NCBI RefSeq assembly: GCF_001908725.1 | Contig: NZ_CP018725.1 | Location: forward strand, 3,410,001-3,474,000 | DNA length: 64,000 bases | DNA from: Xanthomonas vesicatoria ATCC 35937 | GTDB taxonomy: Bacteria > Pseudomonadota > Gammaproteobacteria > Xanthomonadales > Xanthomonadaceae | Direction: 5' to 3' | Shown here: positions 1-10,987 of the stretch, one piece after another | How the letters are laid out: the number at the start of each line of letters is the position of its first letter | Numbering within the stretch: the stretch's first letter is position 1 | Program-made: the position numbers and the translations under genes | Notes under the pieces: model-generated | Database searches by the model: none | What the model saw: the letters and a program-made list of their open reading frames with translations, nothing else | What the model was told of the DNA's origin: nothing

Positions 1-1302
1 TTTCCAGGCACGCATAACTGGGGCTACGACGGCGTACTGCCGTATGCACCGGCGGAAGCCTACGGCACGCCGGACGAACTGAAGGCGTTGATCGACGCCG
101 CACACGGCCACGGCCTGATGGTGTTGCTGGACGTGGTCTACAACCACTTCGGCCCGGACGGCAATTACCTGCACAGCTACGCCGGCCCGTTCTTCAACGA
201 AGACAAGCCCACCCCGTGGGGTGCGGCGATCGACTTCCGCAAGCCGCCGGTACAGCGCTATTTTCTCGACAACGCACTGATGTGGCTGCATGAATACCGC
301 TTCGACGGGCTGCGCCTGGATGCGGTGCACGCCATCACGCCCAATGCCTTTCTGGACACCCTGCGCGAAACTGTGGAAACCAGCCTGCCGGCCGGACGCC
401 ACGTGCATCTGGTACTGGAAAACGAGGCCAATCAGGCCTCGCAACTGCAACGTGGCTACACCGCGCAGTGGGACGACGATTTCCACAACGCCTTGCATGT
501 GTTGCTGACCGGCGAAGAAGAGGGCTATTACGCCGCCTTCGCGGACAAGCCCACCGACCACCTGGCGCGCGTCCTTGGCGAAGGCTTCGCCTACCAGGGC
601 GAGCCGGACCCGCGTGGCCATGTGCGTGGCGAGCCCAGTGGCGGGCTGCCGCCGCACAAGTTTGTGGTGTTCGCACAGAACCACGACCAGATCGGCAACC
701 GTGCGCGTGGCGAGCGGTTGACCGTGCTGGTCTCGCAACCGCGCTTGCGCGCAGCGCTGGCGTTGACCGCATTGACGCCGATGATTCCGCTGTTTTTCAT
801 GGGCGAGCCATGGGGCGCGACGCAGCCGTTCCTGTTCTTCACCGACTTCGGCCCGCCGCTGGATGAGGCGGTGCGCGAAGGCCGCCGCAAGGAGTTCGCG
901 CACTTCGCCGCATTTGCCGACGAGGCACAGCGCGCCACCATTCCCGACCCCAACAGCCATGCCACCTTCGCCGCCTCGCGGGCGCCGATCGACGATGCGG
1001 CGCACGGCGACGGCGCGCAGTGGGCAGCGTGGTTTACCGCATTGCTGGGCGTGCGTCGGCAGTGGCTGGTGCCCGGCCTTGCCGAGGCGCGGGCTGTGCG
1101 AGCCAGCGTGCTGGCCGATGGCGCGCTCACCGCCACCTGGGAGCTGCCGGACGGCCTGTGGCATATCGCGTTCAACGTCGGCAGCGCGGCGGTGCCGTTG
1201 CCGCCACTGCGCGGGCGCGTGGCGTTTGCCGAAAACGTCGATGCAGCTGCGCAGCAGTTGCCGGTCGACGGTTTCATCGCCTGGCACGAGGACCGCACAT
1301 GA
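1..1302 (+). CDS. treZ: Malto-oligosyltrehalose trehalohydrolase, 3' part (start lies outside the window)
   Basis: This GH13 enzyme cleaves maltooligosyl-trehalose to release free trehalose, the second step of the TreY/TreZ route in the cytoplasm. The reading frame is open from base 1, so about 433 C-terminal residues are present and the N-terminal part is missing. Visible GH13 motifs, numbered from the first residue in the window, are DVVYNH at about 44-49, the nucleophile region DGLRLDAVH, the acid region LENEAN and the NHDQ region (AQNHDQIGNRARGER). The stop codon overlaps the malQ start (ATGA), which indicates translational coupling. Its partner treY lies two genes downstream, which makes treZ secure over other GH13 enzymes such as GlgB. 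Confidence 0.95.
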   Translation, partial: FPGTHNWGYDGVLPYAPAEAYGTPDELKALIDAAHGHGLMVLLDVVYNHFGPDGNYLHSYAGPFFNEDKPTPWGAAIDFRKPPVQRYFLDNALMWLHEYRFDGLRLDAVHAITPNAFLDTLRETVETSLPAGRHVHLVLENEANQASQLQRGYTAQWDDDFHNALHVLLTGEEEGYYAAFADKPTDHLARVLGEGFAYQGEPDPRGHVRGEPSGGLPPHKFVVFAQNHDQIGNRARGERLTVLVSQPRLRAALALTALTPMIPLFFMGEPWGATQPFLFFTDFGPPLDEAVREGRRKEFAHFAAFADEAQRATIPDPNSHATFAASRAPIDDAAHGDGAQWAAWFTALLGVRRQWLVPGLAEARAVRASVLADGALTATWELPDGLWHIAFNVGSAAVPLPPLRGRVAFAENVDAAAQQLPVDGFIAWHEDRT

Positions 1303-3230
1303 GGACGAACACCTTGCACACCTTGGCCGCCGCGGCCGGGGTGATGGTGGAGTGGGTGGATGCCAGCGACCAACCGCGGCAGGTGTTCGAGCAGTCGGTG
1401 CAGGCGGTACTGACCGCGCTCGAACTGCCATCGGCCACGGCTGCACAGCGCGAAGACAGCCTGCGGCGCTGCAAGGCGCAGGCAGACGAACCGGCAGCGC
1501 TGCTCACCGTGCAGGTAGGCGCGGCATTGCCGTTGCGGGTTGCCGCCAATGCAAGCGGCCGCTGGACCGATGACAGCGGCAACGGCGAAGAAGCACGCGC
1601 GGATGCGCAGGGGCAAATACTTGCACCGTTGCGTTACGGCTACTGGACGCTGGAGATCGGTACGCTGACCCAGCAGGTAGCGGTCGCCCCGCAACGCTGC
1701 TTTAGCGTGGCCGATGCTTGCGGCCAGCCAGCGCCGCGTGCATGGGGCATGGCGCTGCAGGTGTATTCGGCCTGCAGCCTCGACGATGGCGGTATCGGCG
1801 ATGCTGCCGGCACTGTCGAATGGCTGCGGCACGCGGCGCTGGCCGGGGCCGATGCGCTGGCATTGAGCCCGGTGCACGCCTCGCGCCCGGTCACCGGTGG
1901 TTACAGCCCGTATTCGCCCAGCGACCGACGATTCTTCGATCCGCTGCATGCCGCACCGGTGCGCGTACTTGGTGAACTGGCGCTGGAGGCGATCGACGAG
2001 GTCGCAGGCCTGCGCCATCGCTTCGATACGCTGCACACCAATGCATTGATCGATTGGCCGGCCTCTGCGCAGGCCAAGTGGGAGCTCTTGCGCCAATTGC
2101 ACACACGCGTGGCGCCGGACCATGCCGATCTGCTCGCCTTCCGTAATGCAGGTGGCGCGGCGCTGGACGGGTTCGCACGCTTCGCCGCGCAGGATTTTGG
2201 CGATCACGATCCGCAGCTGCATGTGTTCACCCAGTGGCTGGCGGCGCGCAGCTGGTCCGACGCGCAGCGCGAAGCGCACGAGCGCGGCATGAAGATCGGG
2301 CTGATCGCCGATCTGGCGGTGGGCTTCGACCCCAATGGCGCCGAAGCCGCTGCCGCTGCCGATACCGTCTTGCGTGGGCTGGTGCTGGGCGCGCCGCCGG
2401 ATGCCTTCAATGCCGATGGTCAGCATTGGGGCATCGGTGCGTATTCGCCCACCGCACTGCGGCGCAGCGGCTTTGCGCCGTACATCGCGCTGCTGCGCGC
2501 GGTGCTGCGCGATCGCGGCGGGATTCGCATCGATCATATTCTTGGCCTGATGCGGCTGTGGGTGGTGCCCGAGGGCGCCGGCTCCAACGAAGGCGCGTAT
2601 CTGGCGTACCCGTTGCACGATCTGCTCAATCTGCTGGCGCTGGAATCCTGGCGCCATCGCGCCATCGTGATCGGCGAGGACCTGGGCGTGGTGCCGCCGG
2701 GCATCCGCGAAGAACTCTCGCGTCGTGGCGTGATGGGCATCGATGTGCTGATGTTCACCCGCGACGAAGCCGGCGCATTTGTCGCCCCGACGTTGTGGCG
2801 TCCGGATGCGATCGCCACCACCACCACGCACGATCTACCTACCCTCACCGGCTGGCGCGCAGGCCGCGACATCGCCTGGCGGCGCAAGCTTGCGTTGATC
2901 GAGCCTGCCCAGGCAGACGGCGACGCCAAAGACCGCACCAAGGATGTCGCGCGGCTGGATGCGGCGGTCGAGCAGGCTGGCCTGTCCGGCGACGACGCGC
3001 TATTAGGCGCGCTGCGTTTCACTGCCACCAGCGTGTCGCCGCTGGCCCTGTTGCCGGTGGAAGACGCACTGGCGCTGGACGAACAACCCAATCTGCCGGG
3101 CACCGTCGAAGTCCATCCCAACTGGCGTCGACGCCTGCCCGATCCCTTGCCGCATGCGCGCCTGACCACGGCGCTGCAGGGCTTTGCCGAGGCGCGTCGC
3201 GTCGCGGCCGTCTCGGAACCACAGCCATGA
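1299..3230 (+). CDS. malQ: 4-alpha-glucanotransferase (amylomaltase, GH77)
   Basis: This enzyme transfers glucan segments between maltodextrins, here probably rebuilding chains long enough for TreY. The start is the ATG overlapping the treZ stop; earlier in-frame starts would run far into treZ. The product is 643 residues. An N-terminal region of about 140 residues of low complexity precedes the catalytic barrel. GH77 landmarks are GGYSPYSPSDRRFFDP near the barrel start, GIRIDHILGLMRLWVVP (nucleophile Asp region), IGEDLGVVPPGIRE (acid Glu region) and TTTTHDLPTLTGWRAG. The gene sits between treZ and treY with ATGA overlaps on both sides, so the three are one translationally coupled unit. Confidence 0.95.
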   Translation: MRTNTLHTLAAAAGVMVEWVDASDQPRQVFEQSVQAVLTALELPSATAAQREDSLRRCKAQADEPAALLTVQVGAALPLRVAANASGRWTDDSGNGEEARADAQGQILAPLRYGYWTLEIGTLTQQVAVAPQRCFSVADACGQPAPRAWGMALQVYSACSLDDGGIGDAAGTVEWLRHAALAGADALALSPVHASRPVTGGYSPYSPSDRRFFDPLHAAPVRVLGELALEAIDEVAGLRHRFDTLHTNALIDWPASAQAKWELLRQLHTRVAPDHADLLAFRNAGGAALDGFARFAAQDFGDHDPQLHVFTQWLAARSWSDAQREAHERGMKIGLIADLAVGFDPNGAEAAAAADTVLRGLVLGAPPDAFNADGQHWGIGAYSPTALRRSGFAPYIALLRAVLRDRGGIRIDHILGLMRLWVVPEGAGSNEGAYLAYPLHDLLNLLALESWRHRAIVIGEDLGVVPPGIREELSRRGVMGIDVLMFTRDEAGAFVAPTLWRPDAIATTTTHDLPTLTGWRAGRDIAWRRKLALIEPAQADGDAKDRTKDVARLDAAVEQAGLSGDDALLGALRFTATSVSPLALLPVEDALALDEQPNLPGTVEVHPNWRRRLPDPLPHARLTTALQGFAEARRVAAVSEPQP

Positions 3231-5830
3231 TCGATCTTCGCGCCACCGCCCGCCTGCAGCTGCATGCGGACTTCACCCTGCACGATGCGCTCGCGCAGGT
3301 GCCGTACTACGCCGGCCTTGGCATCAGCCATCTGTATCTGTCGCCGATCGGCACTGCGGTGCCAGGCTCCACGCATGGCTACGACAATATCGACCCGACC
3401 GTGGTCAACCCCGAACTGGGTGGCGAAGCGGCGTTGATCGCGTTGTCGCAGGCTGCGCGCGAACACGGCATGGGGTTGATCGCCGACATCGTGCCCAACC
3501 ACATGGCCACCCACGCGCAAAACGCCTGGTGGTGGGATGTGTTGCGCAACGGCCGAAGCGCCAAGCATGCCGACTGGTTCGACATCGATTGGCGCGCGCC
3601 GGGCCGCGACGGCAAGTTGTGGCTGGCGGTGCTGGACCGCCCCTATGCCACCGCACTGGCCGAAGGCCTGATCACCCTGGTGATCGAAGACGACGGCAGT
3701 GCCGCACTGGCGCATTACGACCAGCGCTATCCGATCCGTCCGCAGACGCTGGACATCCCAGAAAAATCCGCGCAGGCGCAGTGGTTACGCGACTATAACG
3801 ACGGCGCCAAGCGTGGCGATGGCCGCCTGCACAAGTTGATCGAACGCCAACCGTATCGGTTGAACTGGTGGCGCGTGGGCAACGACATGCTCAATTACCG
3901 CCGCTTCTTCGACATCACCTCGCTGGTGGCGTTGCGGGTGGAACTGCCGGCGGTGTTCGACGCGGTGCATGCGCTGCCGCTGCGATTGGTCGCCGAGGGC
4001 CATCTGGATGGCCTGCGCATCGACCATGTGGACGGGCTCACCGACCCCACCGGCTATGTGCGCAAGCTGCGCAGCCGGCTGGATGCAGCCGGGCGCACGC
4101 GCGGGCTCAAGCCCGGCGCGTTGGGGTTGTATCTGGAAAAGATCCTGGCGCCCGGCGAAGCCTTGCCCGCCGACTGGCCCTGCGATGGCACCACCGGCTA
4201 CGACTTCATGGACCAGGTCGGCGGCGTGCTGCATGACCCGGCCGGCTTCAAGCCATTGGCGCGTGCCTGGCAAAAGGTGAGCGGGCGCAGTGGCGATTTC
4301 GCACAGGAAGAGCGCAGCGCACGCGACGAGATCCTGCGCGGCCCGCTGCAGACCGAATTCAATCGCGCCGTGGGTGCGTTGTCGGCACTGGCGCGACTGG
4401 ACCCGCCCACGCGCGAGTTCAGCCCGCAGATGCTGGCGCGCGGCCTGTGCGTATTGCTGCGCTGGTTTCCCGTATACCGCACCTACGCCGGTGCCAAGGG
4501 CGTGACCGGCAGCGAAGCCGAGCGCCTGCGCGCCACTGCCGCGTGCGCGCGCGAGGGCATGCCGGAGTCGATCGTTGCGGCGGTCGACGCGATCGAGCGC
4601 TGGCTGCTCGACGATGCCGGCGCCGACCGCGCGCAGGTCGCCTTGCGGCGCATCCTGCGTCGTCGCGTGGAGCAGCTGTCCGCACCGCTCAATGCCAAGT
4701 CGGTGGAAGACACCGCGTTCTACCGGCATGGCGTGCTGCTGTCGCGCAACGAGGTCGGCAGCCATCCGACCCACTTCGCCAACGACGCGGCCGAGTTCCA
4801 CGCGCAGAATCTCGAACGCGCCAAGCACTCCCCGCGCGCGTTGCTGGCCACCGCCACGCACGACCACAAGCGCGGCGAAGACCTGCGCATGCGGCTGGCG
4901 GTGTTGTCCGAGCAACCGCGCTGGTGGATCGAGCAGAGCAGCCAGTTCGATGCCTTGACCGAGACGCTGGACTCGCCGGCCTTGGCCGGTGGCGACCAGC
5001 AGATGCTCTGGCAGACCCTGGTGGCCGCCTGGCCGATCGGACTGGGCGCCGACCAGACCGAGCCGCTGGCCGAGTACGCCGAGCGCATTGCGCAGTGGCT
5101 GCTCAAGGCGGTGCGCGAAGCCAAGCTGCACACCAGCTGGACCGATGGCTCGCCGGCCTACGAACAGGCCGTGCAGGCCACCGTGGAACAGGTGCTGTGC
5201 AGCCGCGCCGGGTTGCCGCTGCGGCGGGCGCTGCTGCGCGCCAGCAACCACATCGCCGCCGCCGGTGCGCGCAACGCGCTGGTGCAGACCACGTTGCGCC
5301 TGACCGTGCCGGGCGTGCCCGACCTGTATCAGGGCACCGAAGGCTGGGATCTGTCGCTGGTGGACCCGGACAACCGCCGCCCGGTCGACTACGCGCAGCG
5401 CCAGCAATGGCTGGCGCAGGCGCGCGACTGGAACACGCTGCTGCGCAGCTGGCGCGATGGCGCGGTCAAGGCACGTCTCACCGCATTGCTGTTGCAGCTG
5501 CGTGCCGACCATCCGTCGCTGTTTGCGAAGGGCGACTATCAGCCCTTGACCGTGGCGGTCAGCGGCGATGCGCAGGTGCTGGCGTTCCGCCGCCAGTACC
5601 GCGGCCAGTCGCTGGTGGTGGCGGTGACGCGGCTGGGGGCCGGCAACCAGGGCGATGGCGATCTGCCGCTGCTGGTGCCGCCGGCCAACTGGGGTCAGGC
5701 GTCGTTGGCATTGCCGCCTGCCACGTATCGTAATGTGCTCGATGGCAGCACGCTGCAGCCGCAAGGCGGCCGCGTGGCGATATCCACGCTGTTTGCACGT
5801 GCGCCAGTGGCAGTGTTGTTGACCCCCTAA
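3227..5830 (+). CDS. treY: Maltooligosyl trehalose synthase (GH13)
   Basis: TreY isomerises the reducing-end alpha-1,4 bond of maltodextrin to an alpha-1,1 bond, giving the substrate for TreZ. The chosen ATG overlaps the malQ stop and gives 867 residues, in the usual size range for the family. The N-terminus reads RATARLQLHADFTLHDA, typical of TreY. Catalytic regions are DIVPNHMA, GLRIDHVDGLTDPTGYV (nucleophile), LEKILAPGEALP (general acid) and ATATHDHKRGEDLRMRL near residue 545. The long insertion between these motifs is characteristic of TreY. It closes the treZ-malQ-treY overlap series. Confidence 0.95.
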   Translation: MIDLRATARLQLHADFTLHDALAQVPYYAGLGISHLYLSPIGTAVPGSTHGYDNIDPTVVNPELGGEAALIALSQAAREHGMGLIADIVPNHMATHAQNAWWWDVLRNGRSAKHADWFDIDWRAPGRDGKLWLAVLDRPYATALAEGLITLVIEDDGSAALAHYDQRYPIRPQTLDIPEKSAQAQWLRDYNDGAKRGDGRLHKLIERQPYRLNWWRVGNDMLNYRRFFDITSLVALRVELPAVFDAVHALPLRLVAEGHLDGLRIDHVDGLTDPTGYVRKLRSRLDAAGRTRGLKPGALGLYLEKILAPGEALPADWPCDGTTGYDFMDQVGGVLHDPAGFKPLARAWQKVSGRSGDFAQEERSARDEILRGPLQTEFNRAVGALSALARLDPPTREFSPQMLARGLCVLLRWFPVYRTYAGAKGVTGSEAERLRATAACAREGMPESIVAAVDAIERWLLDDAGADRAQVALRRILRRRVEQLSAPLNAKSVEDTAFYRHGVLLSRNEVGSHPTHFANDAAEFHAQNLERAKHSPRALLATATHDHKRGEDLRMRLAVLSEQPRWWIEQSSQFDALTETLDSPALAGGDQQMLWQTLVAAWPIGLGADQTEPLAEYAERIAQWLLKAVREAKLHTSWTDGSPAYEQAVQATVEQVLCSRAGLPLRRALLRASNHIAAAGARNALVQTTLRLTVPGVPDLYQGTEGWDLSLVDPDNRRPVDYAQRQQWLAQARDWNTLLRSWRDGAVKARLTALLLQLRADHPSLFAKGDYQPLTVAVSGDAQVLAFRRQYRGQSLVVAVTRLGAGNQGDGDLPLLVPPANWGQASLALPPATYRNVLDGSTLQPQGGRVAISTLFARAPVAVLLTP

Positions 5831-5843
5831 GAGAACGTAAGCA

Positions 5844-6017
5844 ATGAACGACACGGAACGGCAAGCGCGGCTTCGCCAGTTGGCACAGGAAATTTGGGAG
5901 GCCGAAGGCCGCCCGGACGGCCACGCAGATCGGCATTGGGCCATGGCCGAGCGGCTGGTGGACGCCGAAGAGCGCGCCGCCGAACAGGCTGGCCCGCCGG
6001 TGACTGCACGCCAGTAA
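5844..6017 (+). CDS. Small DUF2934-like protein
   Basis: This 57-residue protein begins 13 bases after treY behind a weak purine-rich site (AAGAGAACGTAAGC). It is highly charged and helical: MNDTERQARLRQLAQEIWEA opens it, followed by EGRPDGHADRHWAMAERLVDAEE. The pattern QxLAxxIWExEGxPxGxxxxHWxxAE is the DUF2934 signature, often found in short proteins beside glycogen or trehalose genes. The function is unknown. Its position inside the cluster suggests co-expression with treY and perhaps glgX. Confidence 0.8.
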   Translation: MNDTERQARLRQLAQEIWEAEGRPDGHADRHWAMAERLVDAEERAAEQAGPPVTARQ

Positions 6018-6141
6018 CGGTGCCTCTGTCACCTTGCATGGTTCACCCTGCAGGCTGTGCCGTGCCAGGGTGAGCGTGCCCAGGCACACAGGCACCCGCA
6101 TTCGCTCAGCGTTTTGAGTTCACCGTTCTCAGGAGTTACCG

Positions 6142-8304
<2,163 letters not shown>

Positions 8305-8320
8305 TGGCAGGGGCGGTCTG

Positions 8321-8953
8321 ATGGACGTGCTGCTGGCAGGGGCCACCGGTCTGGTCGGCGGACATGTTTTGCAACAGCTGCTGGCCGACGCGCGCTGTAC
8401 CGGCGTGGTGGCGATCACGCGCCGGCCGCTGTCGCAGATCCATCCCAAGCTGCGCAACCAGGTGATCGATTTCGAGCGCCTGGACCACTGGACCGCGCCG
8501 CGCATGGAAGCGGCCATCTGCGCCCTGGGCAGCACGATGAAACAGGCCGGCTCGCGCGAGGCGTTCTACCGCATCGACCACGATTACCCGCTGGCCTTGG
8601 CACGCGCTGTCTGCGCGCAGGGCACTTCGGTGTTCGTGTTGAACTCGGCAGCTGGCGCAGATGCGCAGGCGCGCATCTTCTACAGTTGCGTCAAGGGCGA
8701 ACTGGAGCGCGACCTGCGCACGATCGGCTTTCCGTCGCTGACCTTGGTGCGACCGGGGCTGATCGGCGGCGAGCGCGAAGAACGCCGCACCGGTGAACAC
8801 CTCGGCCGCCTAGTGCTGGGTGCACTCGGCCCCGTCCTGCCACGGCGCTTTCGTATCAACCCGGCAGAGCGGATTGCCGCGGCGATGGTGGGCGCTGCGT
8901 TAGCACCGGCGCGTGGCGAGCACCGTGTTGAGGCGGCGGAGTTGGTTGGGTAG
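8321..8953 (+). CDS. NAD(P)-binding oxidoreductase, HTATIP2/NmrA-like
   Basis: This 210-residue protein has an N-terminal Rossmann fold (LLAGATGLVGGHVLQQLL, the GxxGxxG pattern at residues 6-12) and a YSCVKGE motif that matches the YxxxK of extended SDR proteins. The pattern NSAAGADAQARIFYSCVKGE with LVRPGLIGGER is typical of the HTATIP2-like group. It starts 16 bases after glgX and may share its transcript, although no metabolic link is evident. The substrate is unknown. Confidence 0.8.
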   Translation: MDVLLAGATGLVGGHVLQQLLADARCTGVVAITRRPLSQIHPKLRNQVIDFERLDHWTAPRMEAAICALGSTMKQAGSREAFYRIDHDYPLALARAVCAQGTSVFVLNSAAGADAQARIFYSCVKGELERDLRTIGFPSLTLVRPGLIGGEREERRTGEHLGRLVLGALGPVLPRRFRINPAERIAAAMVGAALAPARGEHRVEAAELVG

Positions 8954-9205
8954 CCCCTAAGCCAAGGGAGCGCTGGTACGAAGATTGGCGTGCTAGATGA
9001 GTGATGCGACAGGGCCTCAATGTGGCGCCCAACTTGGATCTTTTTGCCGAGATGCAGGAGAGGTCCGGTTCTTGAAAGCCATTATTACCCGGCGCAGGTT
9101 TGCCAGAAGGAATGGCGATGCAAGATCTGGTCAGACGAACGCCGGCTTTGCTGGCGGGCAAATTGCTTAGCTGTAGCGCGCCACTGCCAACGGTGGCGAA
9201 AAGTA

Positions 9206-9409
9206 ATGACGATTAAAGTGATTGCCAGGATCTTGTTTGCGGCAAGTGCCATGGCATTCGCCTGTCTTATCGTGTGCTTCCTTGTCGTTCTCGTCGCATT
9301 TGGCCTCGATCATGCGGATAAAGTTTGGAGCGGAATGTATCCAATACTTGCTTGGTTGGTTGCCCTGCTGATTTGCAGCAAATTCATGCGTGAATCAAAG
9401 GCGCCTTAG
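9206..9409 (+). CDS. Small hypothetical membrane protein
   Basis: The 67-residue reading frame starts with ATG and encodes MTIKVIARILFAASAMAFAC followed by a continuous hydrophobic stretch (LIVCFLVVLVAF), a short loop (GLDHADKVWSG) and a second hydrophobic segment (YPILAWLVALLICS). Two transmembrane helices are therefore likely. The frame is A+T-richer than its neighbours. No family is recognised, and the gene call rests on the membrane-protein pattern and the plausible start. Confidence 0.5.
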   Translation: MTIKVIARILFAASAMAFACLIVCFLVVLVAFGLDHADKVWSGMYPILAWLVALLICSKFMRESKAP

Positions 9410-9480
9410 GACATCGGAATGTTGCTGAGTACGTCGTGATGGCCGTTAGCTCTTGCATTCCCAGTGAGTGAGTCCGCATC

Positions 9481-10251
9481 TCACACGCCCAACGACTGCC
9501 CACCATCCACGGCCAGCACCTGCCCGGTGATCCACCGCGCCTGTGGCGATGCCAGGAACAGCGCCGCATCGGCGATGTCTTGCACCTGCCCGAAGCCGCC
9601 GAATGGGATGCTGTCGCGAATGCGTGCGTATAGCTCAGGCGCGTTGCTACGGCGCCTGTCCCAGAGTCCATCCGGGAACTCGATGGAGCCCGGTGCGATC
9701 GCGTTGACGCGGATGCGTTCGCGCGCCAGCTCGGCGGCCAGGGTGGTCGTGTAGTAATTCAGCGCGGCCTTTGCGGTGGAATAGGCGATCGCGCGCGGTG
9801 TGGGGCGCTGCGCGTTGATCGAACTGATGTTGAGGATCACCGCTGCTTCGCTGGTGCGCAGATGCGGCAGGGCGGCGCGATTGCAACGCACTGCCGCCAT
9901 CAGGTCGACATCCAGCCCCGCCTGCCAACTGGCATCGTCGTTGCCATGGCCGTAGCCGGATGCATTATTGATGACCACGTCCAGGCCGCCCAGCGCCTGC
10001 GCTGCGGCCTGCACATAAGTTTCGATCTGTGTCGCGTCGGCGAGGTCGCAGGGCAGGGTGTGTACCGGTGCGCCGTGGGCTGCCAAGGTCTGCGCGGCCT
10101 GCGCCAGTCCATCTGCGTTGCGCGCGCAGATCGACACCTGCGCGCCGCTGCGCACGAACGCTTCGGCGATCGCCAGGCCGATGCCACGGCTACCACCGGC
10201 AATCAGCACGCGTTGCTCACGGTGTGCGGAAAGAGACATGGCGGAACTCAT
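9481..10251 (-). CDS. SDR family oxidoreductase
   Basis: This classical short-chain dehydrogenase of about 256 residues has the cofactor motif GGSRGIGLAIAE near the N-terminus, the NNASG motif (NNAG equivalent), the catalytic serine region LNISSINAQRP and YSTAKAAL (YxxxK). The sequence RINAIAPGSIEFPDG and the C-terminal ITGQVLAVDGGQ confirm the family. Two starts are possible, ATG at 10251 (MSSAMSLSAHRE) or the internal ATG at 10239; neither has a strong ribosome site. The substrate cannot be inferred. It is transcribed away from the FAD protein gene, with a repeat-bearing gap between them. Confidence 0.9.
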   Translation of the reverse strand: MSSAMSLSAHREQRVLIAGGSRGIGLAIAEAFVRSGAQVSICARNADGLAQAAQTLAAHGAPVHTLPCDLADATQIETYVQAAAQALGGLDVVINNASGYGHGNDDASWQAGLDVDLMAAVRCNRAALPHLRTSEAAVILNISSINAQRPTPRAIAYSTAKAALNYYTTTLAAELARERIRVNAIAPGSIEFPDGLWDRRRSNAPELYARIRDSIPFGGFGQVQDIADAALFLASPQARWITGQVLAVDGGQSLGV

Positions 10252-10517
10252 TTCGGAAACCCCGATTATCGAACAGCTTGGCGCCGACATGGTCGTTCGC
10301 ATCGGGAGATCCGTGTGCATAGGTGCCATCGGATCAGCACCGCAGCGTGCTGCGAGGCGCTACGCGGGGATTTAGACAGTCCCGCAGCAGGCACCACAAG
10401 GCGCTACTGGTCTTGCTGACCCCACACCCAACAACAACGGGCGCCTGCGCGATATCAGCATCGGCACGAATCGTCACCTTCTCAAATCATCCCGGTAAAA
10501 GCCCAACGCCAGTTCTT

Positions 10518-10669
10518 ACAGCGACTAAGAAAACGTAGAGAGCGATCGTCAGGTGGCTGTGGACGGCACACAGGAATCGCAGTGGAGTGGTACACCGAGC
10601 ACCGAGCACCGAGCACCGAGCACCGACCGCGCGCCTGGCGGTGAGCACAGTCGTTTTGTTAGCTGCTCT
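10518..10669 (+). repeat. MITE-like element, copy A
   Basis: This is a non-coding 152-bp element with imperfect 18-bp terminal inverted repeats. The left end ACAGCGACTAAGAAAACG matches 14 of 18 bases of the reverse complement of the right end (AGAGCAGCTAACAAAACG). The internal sequence shares CAGGTGGCTGTGGACGGC and GCCTGGCGGTGAGCACAGTC with copies at 21497, 58917 and, more weakly, 25493 and 61180. A heptamer array lies within it. The element fills part of the 736-base gap between the divergent SDR and FAD-protein genes; nothing else is recognised in that gap. Confidence 0.75.
10593..10626. repeat. Heptamer tandem array (CACCGAG, about five units)
   Basis: Four exact copies of CACCGAG followed by a partial fifth lie inside MITE-like copy A. 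In the sister copies B and C the same point carries only a single AGCACCG, so the array is an expansion specific to this copy. It is not in a coding frame. Confidence 0.85.
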
Positions 10670-10987
10670 CCATCCGAACACGCCCGGCCCACGACATCCA
10701 TCTCGGGCAGCTGCACCTCAAGAGGCATCGCCAATCGCGCTGACGACCCAATGCGCACTGCGCAGCACCGGCTAAATCCATCGCCTGCACCTCGCATCGG
10801 CAGCGTCGATTGTAGTGGCGGCCGCTGTCATCCCACTGCCATCTGCAACACGCGCGGCCTGCGCCACAAGCCTCATCACCGCTGGCGATCAGCTCATGCT
10901 TTTCCGGTCGCCCGTCGCTAACCATTTGTTTACACAACCGCGCCGCACTGCGGGCACAACGTGCGGGTCATTCAGTGGGAGTTGCAC

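Noticed and set aside
591..2831. A 746-codon open frame on the minus strand opposite treZ-malQ
   Set aside because: It is a by-product of high GC codon bias in the plus-strand genes; its translation has no recognisable domain and the plus-strand genes are secure.
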